In this document: in pieces, positions 1-8,275 of the stretch
Position numbering within the stretch: the first letter of the stretch is position 1
Layout: each line of letters starts with the position of its first letter
Assembly: GCF_900167375.1 (NCBI RefSeq)
Contig: NZ_FUWY01000004.1
Coordinates: 62,001-126,000 of the forward strand
Source: Anaerorhabdus furcosa
GTDB taxonomy: Bacteria > Bacillota_I > Bacilli_A > Erysipelotrichales > Erysipelotrichaceae
Reading direction: 5' to 3'
DNA: 64,000 nt
Notes under the pieces: generated by a model
What the model was told of the DNA's origin: nothing
Databases searched by the model: none
The model's input: only the letters and a program-made list of their open reading frames with translations
Program-made: the position numbers and the translations under genes

Positions 1-1
1 T

Positions 2-103
2 GTTATTCCTTTTTCTGATGAAGTCATTTCAAGACAACTTAATCATATTTTAGAAAGAATAAAAACAGAAGGAGTTCACAATGAAAAAAAATCCTGTATT
101 TAA
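2..103 (+). CDS. C-terminal fragment of an unidentified gene (partial)
   Basis: An open frame enters from the left edge and runs 33 codons to a TAA at 101-103, overlapping the first codons of the acetyltransferase gene in another frame. The tail is hydrophilic (it contains SDEVISRQLNHILERIK) and looks like an ordinary amphipathic C-terminus. A short 3' overlap of this kind is typical of translationally coupled operon genes, so the acetyltransferase may be the second gene of an operon. The family cannot be recognised from so little sequence, and it could be a chance open frame. Confidence 0.4.
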   Translation, partial: VIPFSDEVISRQLNHILERIKTEGVHNEKKSCI

Positions 104-749
104 TCCCATCGATAGAAACTCATACCCAAGATCTCAGCAGTTTTATTATTATACTGAAATGGCACCGACTACCTACTCAGTCAATGTGACACTAGATGTT
201 ACAATCTTAAGAAAAACATGCAAAGATAACCATATCAAGTTTTTTCCTACTTATCTTTATTTGGTTACACGTGCTATTGGAAAACAACAAGAACTACGCA
301 TGTGCATACACAATGGGGTACTAGGATATTGGGATAATCTAACACCCACCTACCCCCAATTTCACGATGATGATAAAACAACCTCTTTGCTGTGGACTGA
401 ATATGATGATAGTTTTCAAGCATTTTATACATGTTATTTAGAAGACATTGCAAAACATAAAGCGAGTCATGGTGTTTTATCATCAAAGGGTACTCCTTTA
501 TCAAATTCCTATATTATTTCATGTATTCCTTGGTTCACCTTTAATAGTTTTTCATTGCATAATCATGGAATCAAGGATTATTTTGTTCCAAGTTTTGAAG
601 CTGGTGGATTTGTAGAAAACAATGGGAAAATTACAATGCCTCTCTCGATTACAGTACACCATGCAACAACAGATGGATATCACCTCAATGTCTTTTTTAA
701 TGAACTACAAAGAACAATGAATCATCCTGATGAGTGGTTCTACCAATAA
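81..749 (+). CDS. cat: Chloramphenicol acetyltransferase (CatA-like)
   Basis: A 222-residue protein of the normal CatA length (about 215-220). Enzymes of this family transfer an acetyl group from acetyl-CoA to the 3-hydroxyl of chloramphenicol, as cytosolic trimers. The catalytic signature is present near the C-terminus (HHATTDGYH, around residue 193, containing the catalytic His and the DG pair). The YWD motif around residue 86 and the IPW motif around residue 148 also match the family. The start ATG has a good AGAAGGAG ribosome site (68-74). No promoter is visible in the 80 bases upstream, and it may be co-transcribed with a preceding gene. No insertion sequence or composition shift flags it as recently acquired, so it may be an intrinsic CAT-like acetyltransferase. 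Actual resistance is not established by sequence. Confidence 0.88.
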   Translation: MKKNPVFNPIDRNSYPRSQQFYYYTEMAPTTYSVNVTLDVTILRKTCKDNHIKFFPTYLYLVTRAIGKQQELRMCIHNGVLGYWDNLTPTYPQFHDDDKTTSLLWTEYDDSFQAFYTCYLEDIAKHKASHGVLSSKGTPLSNSYIISCIPWFTFNSFSLHNHGIKDYFVPSFEAGGFVENNGKITMPLSITVHHATTDGYHLNVFFNELQRTMNHPDEWFYQ

Positions 750-881
750 TTTAAACATATTTTCATGCTCATTAGATGCTTTGTTATCCATAGTGTTGGT
801 ATCATGAAGTGCTTTAGTCTATTTACAGCTACTGGATTCAACACCATTCTTGATCTTTATTTATACAATGATTTTTTGAAG

Positions 882-914
882 AAAAAAAGTTCTACCAAAC
901 TATGGCAGAACTTT
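882..914 (-). terminator. Rho-independent terminator of the met operon
   Basis: On the minus strand an 8-bp stem (AAAGTTCT/AGAACTTT) extended by three more positions with one mismatch closes a short loop and is followed by a run of T. It lies just downstream of the metQ stop. The 130 bases between the cat stop and this hairpin show no gene. Confidence 0.85.
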
Positions 915-920
915 AATTAT

Positions 921-1775
921 TTATTCAGCAGGAATTACTGAACCATCGCTATAAGTATCAAGAATGAATTGTTTAACTTCATCAGACTTTAATACTTCAA
1001 TTAATGTTTTAATTGCAGGATCATTTTCTTTTCCTTCTTGTACAGCAACAATATTTACATATGGATTTGTTGCATCAGCTTGTTCAAGAATAACTGCATC
1101 TGTAGTAGGATTTAATCCTGCTTGGATTGCATAGTTACCATTGATAGCGACTAAATCACCTTCACCTTGTTCAAATACTGTTGTTAATAATTCTGGTTTT
1201 ACTTCTTGGAATACTAAGTTTTTTGGATTTTCTTTAATATCTTTTGTTGTTGCATTTTGAGCATCAACACCATCAGCTAATGTAATAACACCAGCTTTTG
1301 CAAGAATTGATAAGATACGTCCATGGTCAGCTACAGAGTTTGAAATAATCACTGTTGCGCCATCTTTAATATCATCAACTGATTTTACTGTTTTAGAATA
1401 GAAACCAAATGGTTCAATGTGAATACCTGCAGCATTTACAATTTTATAACCATTTGCTTCTACTTCACCTTCGAAGAAAGGAACATGTTGGAAATAGTTT
1501 GCATCTACTTCACCATCATTTAATGCTTTATTGAAGATATAATAATCATCTAATACTGTAATTTCTAAATCGATTCCTTTTTCAGCTAAGATTGGCTTAG
1601 CGAATTCTAGAATTTTTGCATGTGGATCAAGTGTTGCAGAAACTTTTAATTTAGTTGTTTCACCTGTTGTAGGTTCAGTCGATGTTGGTGTTGCTTCTGG
1701 TGCTGGTTTGCTTGTACAAGCAGCTAGTCCTAAGACTAATAATCCAGCTAAACATGTTTTTAATAATTTTTTCAT
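921..1775 (-). CDS. metQ: Methionine ABC transporter substrate-binding lipoprotein MetQ
   Basis: A 284-residue NlpA/MetQ family lipoprotein that captures methionine at the outer face of the membrane and delivers it to MetI/MetN. The signal peptide starts MKKLLK and ends in a lipobox LAAC (Cys about residue 20), followed by a Pro/Thr-rich linker. The mature domain contains the family pattern LDPHAKILEFAKPILAEKG near residue 50. A longer open frame exists upstream, but the start chosen here has an AGGAAAAG-type ribosome site at 1781-1787 and puts the lipobox at the correct distance. It is the last gene of metN-metI-metQ, 16 bases after metI. Confidence 0.95.
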   Translation of the reverse strand: MKKLLKTCLAGLLVLGLAACTSKPAPEATPTSTEPTTGETTKLKVSATLDPHAKILEFAKPILAEKGIDLEITVLDDYYIFNKALNDGEVDANYFQHVPFFEGEVEANGYKIVNAAGIHIEPFGFYSKTVKSVDDIKDGATVIISNSVADHGRILSILAKAGVITLADGVDAQNATTKDIKENPKNLVFQEVKPELLTTVFEQGEGDLVAINGNYAIQAGLNPTTDAVILEQADATNPYVNIVAVQEGKENDPAIKTLIEVLKSDEVKQFILDTYSDGSVIPAE

Positions 1776-1791
1776 TTTCTTTTCCTCCAAT

Positions 1792-2457
1792 TTATCGTTT
1801 GTCAATTCGTTTGACGATGTAGTCACCAATTCCTTGTATTACAAATACAATGATGATGACCAGTACTGTTGAACTAAAGAGTACAACATTATCTCTTCTA
1901 GCAAAGCCATAGAGATAAGCAAGATTTCCAAGTCCTCCAGCACCAATAGCACCTGCCATTGCCGTGTAGCCTACTAAGGAAATCCCTGTTACACAAATAC
2001 CTGAAACTAAAGCGGGTAATGCTTCTGGAATAAGTACTTTGGTTATAATTTCAAATCTACTTGCTCCCATCGCTTTACTTGCTTCAATCGTTCCTTTATC
2101 AACTTCCGTAAATGCAATGACTGCAAGTCTTGCATAAAAGGGAGTCGCCGCAATGACGAGAGATGGAATGGCAGCTTTGGCCCCAAGCATTGTTCCAACT
2201 AACATCTTTGTAAACGGTATAACTAAAATCAATATAATAATAAACGGTATTGCTCTAAGAACATTAATAATAAAATCTGTACCTGCATTTAATATTTTGT
2301 TTTTATACAAACCTTCTGATTGAGTACTAAATAAGAGAACACCTATAATTAATCCAAATACGACCGAAAGTGCTAAAGAAGTAAATGTCATAAATAAGGT
2401 TTCATTGAGCGCTATAATCATTTGATCAACGTTAATCTGTTCTAATAATTGATTCAT
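1792..2457 (-). CDS. metI: Methionine ABC transporter permease MetI
   Basis: A 221-residue permease with about five predicted membrane segments. It forms the translocation channel of the D-/L-methionine importer with MetN and MetQ. The EAA loop characteristic of binding-protein-dependent permeases is seen around EASKAMGASRFEIITKVLIPEALP (split here: EASKAMGAS at about residue 125, then ALPALVSG). Its start overlaps the metN stop by 4 bases (ATGA), indicating translational coupling. Family length is about 215-220, so the protein is complete. Confidence 0.94.
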   Translation of the reverse strand: MNQLLEQINVDQMIIALNETLFMTFTSLALSVVFGLIIGVLLFSTQSEGLYKNKILNAGTDFIINVLRAIPFIIILILVIPFTKMLVGTMLGAKAAIPSLVIAATPFYARLAVIAFTEVDKGTIEASKAMGASRFEIITKVLIPEALPALVSGICVTGISLVGYTAMAGAIGAGGLGNLAYLYGFARRDNVVLFSSTVLVIIIVFVIQGIGDYIVKRIDKR

Positions 2458-3470
2458 AGAATATCCACCTTAACCCCTTCTTTTTCAAGCAAATCAGAAA
2501 ACTCACGATATTCTGCTTCACTTCCATCTGATACATGAGCATAGATAACACCCATGGGTCCAATTTGAGAATGTGTAATGTTGGAATTTACGATACTTAC
2601 AGGCAATGTTGTTTTACGAATCACATCCGCGATAATTGCCTTGTTGCTTATATCTCCTGTAAATCCAAGTCGCATGACTTGTCCATATGGATAGAGTTTC
2701 TTCAGTTCTTTTTTTATAACTTCAATGTTTTTACCTTCCACCGTTTGAACAAATCTTTTTGTTACTTCATTTTGTGGATGTTCAAAGATATCTTTGACTG
2801 TACCCTCCTCAACCACTTTACCATCACTCATTACCGCTACCTTATGACATAACTTTTGTACTACTTCCATTTGGTGAGTAATGATAATCATTGTGATGTT
2901 GTATTCACGATTAATACGATCTAATAATTCAAGAATCGAATCTGTTGTTTCAGGATCTAGTGCTGAAGTTGCTTCATCACAAAGTAGAATACTTGGATTA
3001 TTCGCTAATGCTCTAGCGATTCCAACTCTTTGCTTTTGACCCCCAGATAATTCACTTGGGTAAGCATTTTCTCTTCCTTCAAGCCCAACCAATCGAATTA
3101 ATTTTTGCACACGTTCTTTTCTTTCTTCTTTTGAAACACCTGCAATTTCTAATGGAAATTCAATGTTCTTTTCAACAGTTCTTGACCATAGAAGATTGAA
3201 ATGTTGGAATATCATACCAATTTTTTGTCGTTTTTTTCTTAACTGACTTGAACTGAATTTTTCAATTTCCTCACCATCGATAATCACTTTTCCACTGCTT
3301 TGTTTCTCTAGTTGATTGATGATTCTTACAAGTGTTGATTTACCAGCTCCTGAGTAGCCAATAATTCCAAAGATTTCACCATCCTGTATTTCTAGATTAG
3401 CTCCTCTTACCGCATGAATATCTTCACCTTTTGTAGAAAATGTCTTTACGATGTCTTGTATTTGTATCAT
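2454..3470 (-). CDS. metN: Methionine ABC transporter ATP-binding protein MetN
   Basis: A 338-residue ATPase that energises methionine import. Visible elements are Walker A GYSGAGKST (about residues 38-46), signature LSGGQKQR (about residue 139), Walker B ILLCDEAT, and a C-terminal NIL/ACT-like domain (about residues 265-338). In E. coli MetN this domain binds methionine and inhibits transport when methionine is abundant. The upstream-extended open frame (MIIGRVFY) lies inside the T-box terminator region, so the start at 3470 with a GAGGTCAG ribosome site is preferred. First gene of the operon, controlled by the T-box leader immediately upstream. Confidence 0.95.
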   Translation of the reverse strand: MIQIQDIVKTFSTKGEDIHAVRGANLEIQDGEIFGIIGYSGAGKSTLVRIINQLEKQSSGKVIIDGEEIEKFSSSQLRKKRQKIGMIFQHFNLLWSRTVEKNIEFPLEIAGVSKEERKERVQKLIRLVGLEGRENAYPSELSGGQKQRVGIARALANNPSILLCDEATSALDPETTDSILELLDRINREYNITMIIITHQMEVVQKLCHKVAVMSDGKVVEEGTVKDIFEHPQNEVTKRFVQTVEGKNIEVIKKELKKLYPYGQVMRLGFTGDISNKAIIADVIRKTTLPVSIVNSNITHSQIGPMGVIYAHVSDGSEAEYREFSDLLEKEGVKVDIL

Positions 3471-3490
3471 AACTGACCTCCTGTATAAAT

Positions 3491-3745
3491 AAAAAACCCG
3501 TCCTATAATCAAGGACGAGTGCTATTACCCGTGTTACCACCTTTGTTTATAATTACTTCACAGTAATTACCTTATCAAGTACATCCATACTTTATCACGT
3601 TAACGGGTGAATCCGTCATAGCCTTAGTTTCCCTCGGTATGCAACTCCAAGACCATTTTCATCTTGACTTCCTTTATCCCTTTTCAGCAACTGGGACTCT
3701 CTAAGAAATTCCATCAACATTACTTTTCTCTTCAATGTCTTTAAC
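3491..3745 (-). promoter_or_regulatory. T-box leader, methionine-specific (AUG specifier)
   Basis: The minus-strand leader of metN carries the T-box landmarks in order: a Stem I 5' side with GAAGAGAAAAGTAATG, the AGAGAG motif with the GTTGCTGAAA apical loop, the GAA-specifier region followed by GGAGTTGC, Stem III with CCGTTAACG, the antiterminator box GGTGGTAACACGG (TGGT at 3536-3539), and an intrinsic terminator (3497-3504 pairing with 3512-3519, then six T). Aligning on GAA...GGAG places the specifier codon AUG at 3654-3656. The variable T-box base is U, which pairs with the A discriminator of tRNA-Met. Uncharged tRNA-Met should therefore switch the transporter on. Confidence 0.9.
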
Positions 3746-3748
3746 AGT

Positions 3749-3777
3749 ACTTTACTCTTTTGAATGTAAGATGTCAA
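3749..3777 (-). promoter_or_regulatory. Promoter of metNIQ
   Basis: Minus-strand TTGACA (3772-3777), 17-bp spacer, TAAAGT (3749-3754). The predicted transcription start is just upstream of the T-box Stem I. Confidence 0.7.
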
Positions 3778-3793
3778 TATCTTTTTCTGAAAA

Positions 3794-4513
3794 TTATTTC
3801 AAAGTAATAAAGTCTTTTAATTTTTCTTCGTTATAGTTAAGAATTAACTCCTTAGGAAAGTTCAATTCTTCAATTAATTCATCAGCATAATTTGATTTAC
3901 CCACATCAAATGAAATATGAGCATCACTATTTAGTACAATCATGCACCCTACTTTCTTACATGCTTGCAAAATCTTGCGACAATTTTCAGGTCCATTAAT
4001 TCGACTCGCATTTGGACGAAGTGATGAATTATTAAGTTCAATCAACGTATTTGTTTCTTTTGCCATAAGGGCTAATTTTTCATAATCACATGGATATCTA
4101 CCATCATCAGGGTGTCCAATAATTTGAACATATGGATTCTTACATACTGCTTCATAGGCTTTCATATTGTCTTCTAATGAATGATCCGCGCTATAACAAG
4201 GAGAATGAAATGAAGCAATACAATAATCCAATGTCTTTAATATCTTCTTTTCTAAATCTACAGTCCCATTTTCATCAATTATATTTAACTCACAACCCCT
4301 TAAAACTCTAACTCCATCGATTTCTGTTGGAATTACCTCTAAGTTCTTAAAATGAAAAAAATGAGTTCCACCAGGGATTCCTGGTGCATGATCACTCATG
4401 CCATAATATTTTAAACCCTTACGTTTAGCTTCTTGAACATTCTCTTGTAATGTACTATAAGCATGACCACTACTAATTGTATGGGTATGTAAATCAAGTA
4501 TATTTTTCATCAT
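3794..4513 (-). CDS. PHP-domain phosphoesterase (YcdX/histidinol-phosphatase-like)
   Basis: A 239-residue single-domain PHP protein. The N-terminal metal motif HTHT (about residue 9), a second motif MSDHAPG (about residue 40), IIGHPDDGRYP (about residue 137) and the C-terminal SDAH (about residue 198) are the four PHP signatures that bind a trinuclear metal centre. The length and the SDHAPGIPGG-type motif fit the YcdX subgroup of phosphatases rather than a polymerase-associated PHP. No histidine biosynthesis genes are nearby, so assignment to HisK is not supported. An adjacent second ATG at 4510 has the better spacing to the GGAG site. It is transcribed toward metN but probably from its own promoter. 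Confidence 0.85.
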   Translation of the reverse strand: MMKNILDLHTHTISSGHAYSTLQENVQEAKRKGLKYYGMSDHAPGIPGGTHFFHFKNLEVIPTEIDGVRVLRGCELNIIDENGTVDLEKKILKTLDYCIASFHSPCYSADHSLEDNMKAYEAVCKNPYVQIIGHPDDGRYPCDYEKLALMAKETNTLIELNNSSLRPNASRINGPENCRKILQACKKVGCMIVLNSDAHISFDVGKSNYADELIEELNFPKELILNYNEEKLKDFITLK

Positions 4514-4534
4514 TATTCTCCAATCAACTTCACT

Positions 4535-4563
4535 ATTATAAGACTTTCAATGTGTAAATACAA
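4535..4563 (-). promoter_or_regulatory. Promoter of the PHP phosphoesterase gene
   Basis: Minus-strand TTGTAT (4558-4563), 17-bp spacer, TATAAT (4535-4540). It is divergent from, and only about 25 bases from, the -10 of the first FemX gene. Confidence 0.6.
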
Positions 4564-4583
4564 GAATACGCCTCCCCACTTTG

Positions 4584-4592
4584 TGCTATAAT
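4584..4592 (+). promoter_or_regulatory. Extended -10 promoter of first FemX gene
   Basis: TGCTATAAT at 4584-4592 is a TGn-extended -10 element. No good -35 is visible 17 bases upstream. The ribosome site AAGAAAGG follows at 4597-4604. Confidence 0.55.
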
Positions 4593-4614
4593 AATCAAGA
4601 AAGGTTGGTTGTTT

Positions 4615-5835
4615 ATGTACTTAAATTCAAATTGTAAAATATCTGATTTTGATGAATTTGTAAAAAATCATGAGTTTTCTCATTATATGAATACATCCAT
4701 GTGGGCTAAGACTTGTGATACCAATACAAAACCTTTTTATGTTGGATTTTATGAAGATGATGAACTTATTGGAACTGCATTAGTATTAAAGAAGAAATGG
4801 TTAAATAAAACATACCTCTATATCCCATGGGGACCCTGTTTGGATTATACAAATCAAAAAGAACTCCAAGAAGCACTAAACTTACTTAAAAAATTTACTC
4901 TCAATGAAAAATGTTTTATGCTTCGAATTGATTTTAATGTCGTTCGTGTTAGTAGAGATATTGATGGCAATATGATTGATGGAGTAAATAACGAACACAT
5001 TACACAGATCCTATTAGAAAATGGATTTAAGCATAAAGGATATGGTTATGCCTATAATGGCAGTTGGACAAATCGTTACACGCTAATTAAAGACATTTCT
5101 ATACCCTATGATGAATTAGTCCTAACCTATGCAAAACCTCGTCAAACCGCTTTAAAACGTCATCAAATCATTGGAGTCAGTACAAGAGTGGGTACAATCG
5201 ATGAGTTAGACTCACTATGTGAATTTGAAAAAGAACTTGCTGAAATTCAAGGATTCAAACCTCATCCAAAATCATATTTTCAAAAAATCATAACATCATA
5301 TCAAGATCATGCAAGATTCTATATTACTGAAATCAACTTAAAACAAATGATACAAGGTTTAGATGATGAAATACACTCTAAGAAATATGCAAAAGACAAA
5401 GAAGCTCTAACTTCAAAACAAAAAGAATACCAAGAAGCCATTCTTCTACAAAAACAATATGGCGATGTAGTAAAAATCGCTGCAGGCTTATTTCTTTATG
5501 TTGGAAATAAATCCTATGATTTATATACTTACAACAAGAAAGCCTTTGGTTTCGTAAAACCCGTTGATAATTTGCATTTGTTCGCTATGCAAGATATGAA
5601 GAATCTAGGTGTAGTCCATTATGATATGTGTGGATTTTCTGGATCTACTGATAAAAATGATCCCTATTATGGTCTATATAGTTATAAGAAATCATTTGGT
5701 AGTAACTTTACTGAATACATAGGTGAATTCGATTATGTTGCATCAAATAAAGATTACACAAATTTCATTAAGCAATATCGTCTTGTTAGTAAAGTAAAAC
5801 GAAAATTAAATTCCATTTTGAATAAGAAAAAATAA
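4615..5835 (+). CDS. FemXAB/MurM-type peptidoglycan bridge aminoacyltransferase (copy 1)
   Basis: A 406-residue member of the FemXAB family. These are cytosolic, membrane-associated enzymes that use aminoacyl-tRNA to add amino acids to the stem-peptide lysine (or equivalent) of lipid II, building the interpeptide bridge. Family features visible are the N-terminal SHYMNTSMWAK motif (about residues 23-33), the WGPCLDY and KHKGYGYAYNGSW regions, a helical coiled-coil arm (about residues 245-290, KKYAKDKEALTSKQKEYQ), and the C-terminal DMCGFSG...YGLYSYKKSFG block. The ATG at 4615 is chosen over an upstream TTG because of ribosome-site spacing. A paralogue follows directly downstream. Which amino acid is added cannot be read from sequence. 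Confidence 0.9.
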   Translation: MYLNSNCKISDFDEFVKNHEFSHYMNTSMWAKTCDTNTKPFYVGFYEDDELIGTALVLKKKWLNKTYLYIPWGPCLDYTNQKELQEALNLLKKFTLNEKCFMLRIDFNVVRVSRDIDGNMIDGVNNEHITQILLENGFKHKGYGYAYNGSWTNRYTLIKDISIPYDELVLTYAKPRQTALKRHQIIGVSTRVGTIDELDSLCEFEKELAEIQGFKPHPKSYFQKIITSYQDHARFYITEINLKQMIQGLDDEIHSKKYAKDKEALTSKQKEYQEAILLQKQYGDVVKIAAGLFLYVGNKSYDLYTYNKKAFGFVKPVDNLHLFAMQDMKNLGVVHYDMCGFSGSTDKNDPYYGLYSYKKSFGSNFTEYIGEFDYVASNKDYTNFIKQYRLVSKVKRKLNSILNKKK

Positions 5836-5872
5836 ACAACTCCTCGTCATATGACACAGAGTTGTTTTTTAT
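5834..5872 (+). terminator. Terminator after first FemX gene
   Basis: Stem AAACAACTC (5834-5842) with GAGTTGTTT (5859-5867), an inner GTCAT/ATGAC pairing, and a T run. It separates the two FemX copies into different transcription units. Confidence 0.8.
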
Positions 5873-5897
5873 TGTATATAAAAAAAGTCTAAAACTA

Positions 5898-5926
5898 TTG
5901 ACACTCTTGGTCTACGTGTGTAGACT
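5898..5926 (+). promoter_or_regulatory. Promoter of second FemX gene with palindromic operator
   Basis: TTGACA (5898-5903), 17-bp spacer, TAGACT (5921-5926). The spacer and -10 contain the inverted repeat GTCTACGTGTGTAGAC (5910-5925), two 6-bp arms around 4 bases. A repressor bound there would block RNA polymerase. The core TACGTGTGTA matches the TACANNTGTA BlaI/MecI half-site scheme at 7 of 8 defined positions. That match is the only hint of which regulator might act. Confidence 0.65.
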
Positions 5927-5949
5927 ATATACAGAGAGGTCACTAAACT

Positions 5950-7194
5950 ATGGAATTTCTTACACATATTCAATGCGATCAATTTGATACCTTTGTAAGT
6001 CATCACCCTTATAGCCATTATATGAAATTATCATCATGGGCTAAATACAAGTCACAAACTGAAGGAGCAATTATTCATTATGTGGGCTTACAAGAACATC
6101 ATACACTGATTGCAACTGCATTGCTACTGGAAAAACAAGAAAAAGATATCTCTTATTTCTATTGTCCTTGGGGATTGTGCACTGATTACAACAGTGAACT
6201 TGTTACCCGTTTCTTTTTACAAAAAATTAAAGAATATGCACATACATGTGAAATCGATTTTGTACGTATTGATTTAAATGTTGAAAGAAAACATCATGAT
6301 TTATTAGGAAATGATCTTGATGATGGTTTCAATAATGAATTTGTGACGGACTATTTCCTTGAAGAAGGTTTTAAACATAAAGGATATGGTTACGCCTATA
6401 ATGGTAGTTGGGTGAATCGATTTACGCTGGTTATTGATATTGATAAATCACTCGAGGATATAAAGTCTAGCTTTGATAAACCACGAAAAGCAAGAGTAAA
6501 TAATTTATCAAATCAAGGTTTATCAACAAAGATTGGAACTAGAAGTGATTTAATTTATATCGCACTTTTTGAAAAACAATTATCCATTCAAAAGGGATTT
6601 AAACCAAAGCCACTTTCTCATTTTGAAGAACTCATGGATAACTTGAAAGATTCTATTGTTTATTATGTCACTGAGTTCAATATCAAACACTACATCGAAA
6701 ACATCGATCACTTGCTTCAAACAAAAAAATATAAAACAGATTTAAAAGCTGCATACTTCAAAAGGGAAAAACAGAAAGAAGCACGAATCTGGTTGAACAA
6801 ATTTGGCGAAACTGTGGTGGTAGCGGCAGGTATGTTTGTTCGTGTGGAATCAAAGTGTTGGAATTTATACACTTATAACAATAAAAATTTTCCAACTATC
6901 CATTCTTCCGATTCATTGCATATGTTTGCGATAGAAGATATGAAGAATCATGGTGTTAAAGCTTACGACATGGTTGGTTTCTCTGGTTGCACCAACAAGT
7001 CCGACCCCTATTATGGTTTATATGAATATAAAAGTAGTTTTGGTCCCCGCTTTGTTGAGTATTTAGGCGAATTTGATTACATAATTAACGAAAAACGTTT
7101 TCAGAACTATTTCAAGAAAAAGAAGTTAATAAAAAGATTAAAAAATAAATTCTATGCAATCAAATGTAGAATAAAAAAAACTCCTCTTCAATGA
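5950..7194 (+). CDS. FemXAB/MurM-type peptidoglycan bridge aminoacyltransferase (copy 2)
   Basis: A 414-residue paralogue of the upstream FemX protein, sharing SHYMKLSSWAK, KHKGYGYAYNGSW, a central helical arm (about residues 250-290) and the C-terminal YDMVGFSGCTNKSDPYYGLY block. In family members with two such genes (FemA/FemB, MurM/MurN) each adds a successive residue to the lipid II side chain, so a dipeptide or longer bridge is plausible here. It has its own promoter with a palindromic operator, unlike copy 1, which suggests conditional expression. The stop codon lies inside the terminator shared with the convergent ftsZ gene. Confidence 0.9.
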   Translation: MEFLTHIQCDQFDTFVSHHPYSHYMKLSSWAKYKSQTEGAIIHYVGLQEHHTLIATALLLEKQEKDISYFYCPWGLCTDYNSELVTRFFLQKIKEYAHTCEIDFVRIDLNVERKHHDLLGNDLDDGFNNEFVTDYFLEEGFKHKGYGYAYNGSWVNRFTLVIDIDKSLEDIKSSFDKPRKARVNNLSNQGLSTKIGTRSDLIYIALFEKQLSIQKGFKPKPLSHFEELMDNLKDSIVYYVTEFNIKHYIENIDHLLQTKKYKTDLKAAYFKREKQKEARIWLNKFGETVVVAAGMFVRVESKCWNLYTYNNKNFPTIHSSDSLHMFAIEDMKNHGVKAYDMVGFSGCTNKSDPYYGLYEYKSSFGPRFVEYLGEFDYIINEKRFQNYFKKKKLIKRLKNKFYAIKCRIKKTPLQ

Positions 7195-7205
7195 GGAGTT
7201 TTTAT
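7177..7205. terminator. Bidirectional terminator between femX copy 2 and ftsZ
   Basis: Stem CTCCTC/GAGGAG extended by AAAA/TTTT on both sides (7177-7186 with 7193-7202) works on both strands. It includes the last codons of the FemX gene and abuts the ftsZ stop. Confidence 0.85.
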
Positions 7206-8263
7206 TAACGTAATTTGAAGAAACCAGGAATTTGGTTATCTTCTTCTTCCACGATGACTTCTTCTTCATAGTCACGTGCATAATTTGCTTGTGTTACAGG
7301 TTTACCTTGTGTAGGTATTTTTGCTTTTGGCAAATCAAATCCTGTTGCAATGACAGTAACGATGATTGCATCACCAATTTTTTCATTGATTGCTACCCCG
7401 AAGATGATATCAATATCATTTCCTGCAGCTTCACGAATAAATTCAACAGCTTCACTTGCATCATATACAGAAATTGATGCACCACCAGTAACATTAACAA
7501 TTGCATTCTTAGCACCAGTAATTTGTGCTTCCAATAATGGTGATTGGATTGCTTTTTGAGCAGCCTCTTGTGCTTTGTTATCGCCTTGAGACATACCAAT
7601 ACCAATTAATGCAGATCCTTGACCTTCCATAATTGAACGAACATCTGCAAAGTCTAAGTTCATTAATGCTGGAACAGCAATTAAGTCAGTAATTGTTTGT
7701 ACCCCTTGACGAAGTACATTGTCTGCTTCTTTAAATGCTTCTTCAAATGGAATATGTCCAATAACTTCTAATACTCTATTGTTTGATACGATGATTAAAC
7801 TATCTACGTATTCTTTTAATTGTTCAAGACCTTCTTCAGCTTGAATCATACGACGTTTACCTTCAAAACTAAAAGGCTTTGTAACGATACCCACAGTTAA
7901 AGCACCCATTTCTTTTGCAACTTTTGCAAATAATGGAGCAGCTCCAGTACCAGTTCCTCCACCAAGTCCAGCAGTAAGGAAAATCATATCAGCGCCTTCC
8001 ATTGCTTTCTTGATGTCTTCTTGGCTTTCTTCTGCTGCTTTACGTCCATTAAGAGGATTTCCACCAGCTCCTAAACCATCTTTACCTAATACAATTTTAT
8101 TTTCAACAGGCGAAACTTCCAATACTTGAAGATCAGTGTTTGCAATAAAGAACTCAACGCCTTGAACTCCTTCTTGAACCATACGGTTTACCGCATTATT
8201 CCCTGCACCACCAATACCAAATACTTTAATTTTTGCAACTTGATTATAAGCTAAATCTGCCAT
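7205..8263 (-). CDS. ftsZ: Cell division GTPase FtsZ
   Basis: A 352-residue tubulin homologue that polymerises into the cytokinetic Z-ring. The nucleotide-binding start [13 protein letters not shown] is at residues 16-28 and the tubulin signature [10 protein letters not shown] at residues 101-110. The T7 loop region [11 protein letters not shown] is about residue 205. The C-terminal linker is short and ends in the conserved FtsA/SepF-binding tail, here IPGFFKLR. The ATG has a GAGGAATAAG ribosome site. It follows ftsA by 12 bases, forming an ftsA-ftsZ pair without the rest of a dcw cluster in this window. Confidence 0.97.
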   Translation of the reverse strand: MADLAYNQVAKIKVFGIGGAGNNAVNRMVQEGVQGVEFFIANTDLQVLEVSPVENKIVLGKDGLGAGGNPLNGRKAAEESQEDIKKAMEGADMIFLTAGLGGGTGTGAAPLFAKVAKEMGALTVGIVTKPFSFEGKRRMIQAEEGLEQLKEYVDSLIIVSNNRVLEVIGHIPFEEAFKEADNVLRQGVQTITDLIAVPALMNLDFADVRSIMEGQGSALIGIGMSQGDNKAQEAAQKAIQSPLLEAQITGAKNAIVNVTGGASISVYDASEAVEFIREAAGNDIDIIFGVAINEKIGDAIIVTVIATGFDLPKAKIPTQGKPVTQANYARDYEEEVIVEEEDNQIPGFFKLR

Positions 8264-8275
8264 CTCTTATTCCTC

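Noticed and set aside
81-749. The chloramphenicol acetyltransferase as part of a mobile resistance unit
   Set aside because: No insertion sequence, recombinase, repeats or composition change near it; the left context is cut off.
3762-3777. A BlaI-type box at the metNIQ promoter (GAATGTAAGATGTCAA)
   Set aside because: Only the -35 half is shared with the blaI boxes; the other half does not form the TACA arm.
4609-4614. TTG start for the first FemX gene
   Set aside because: The ATG six bases later has better distance to the ribosome site AAGAAAGG.
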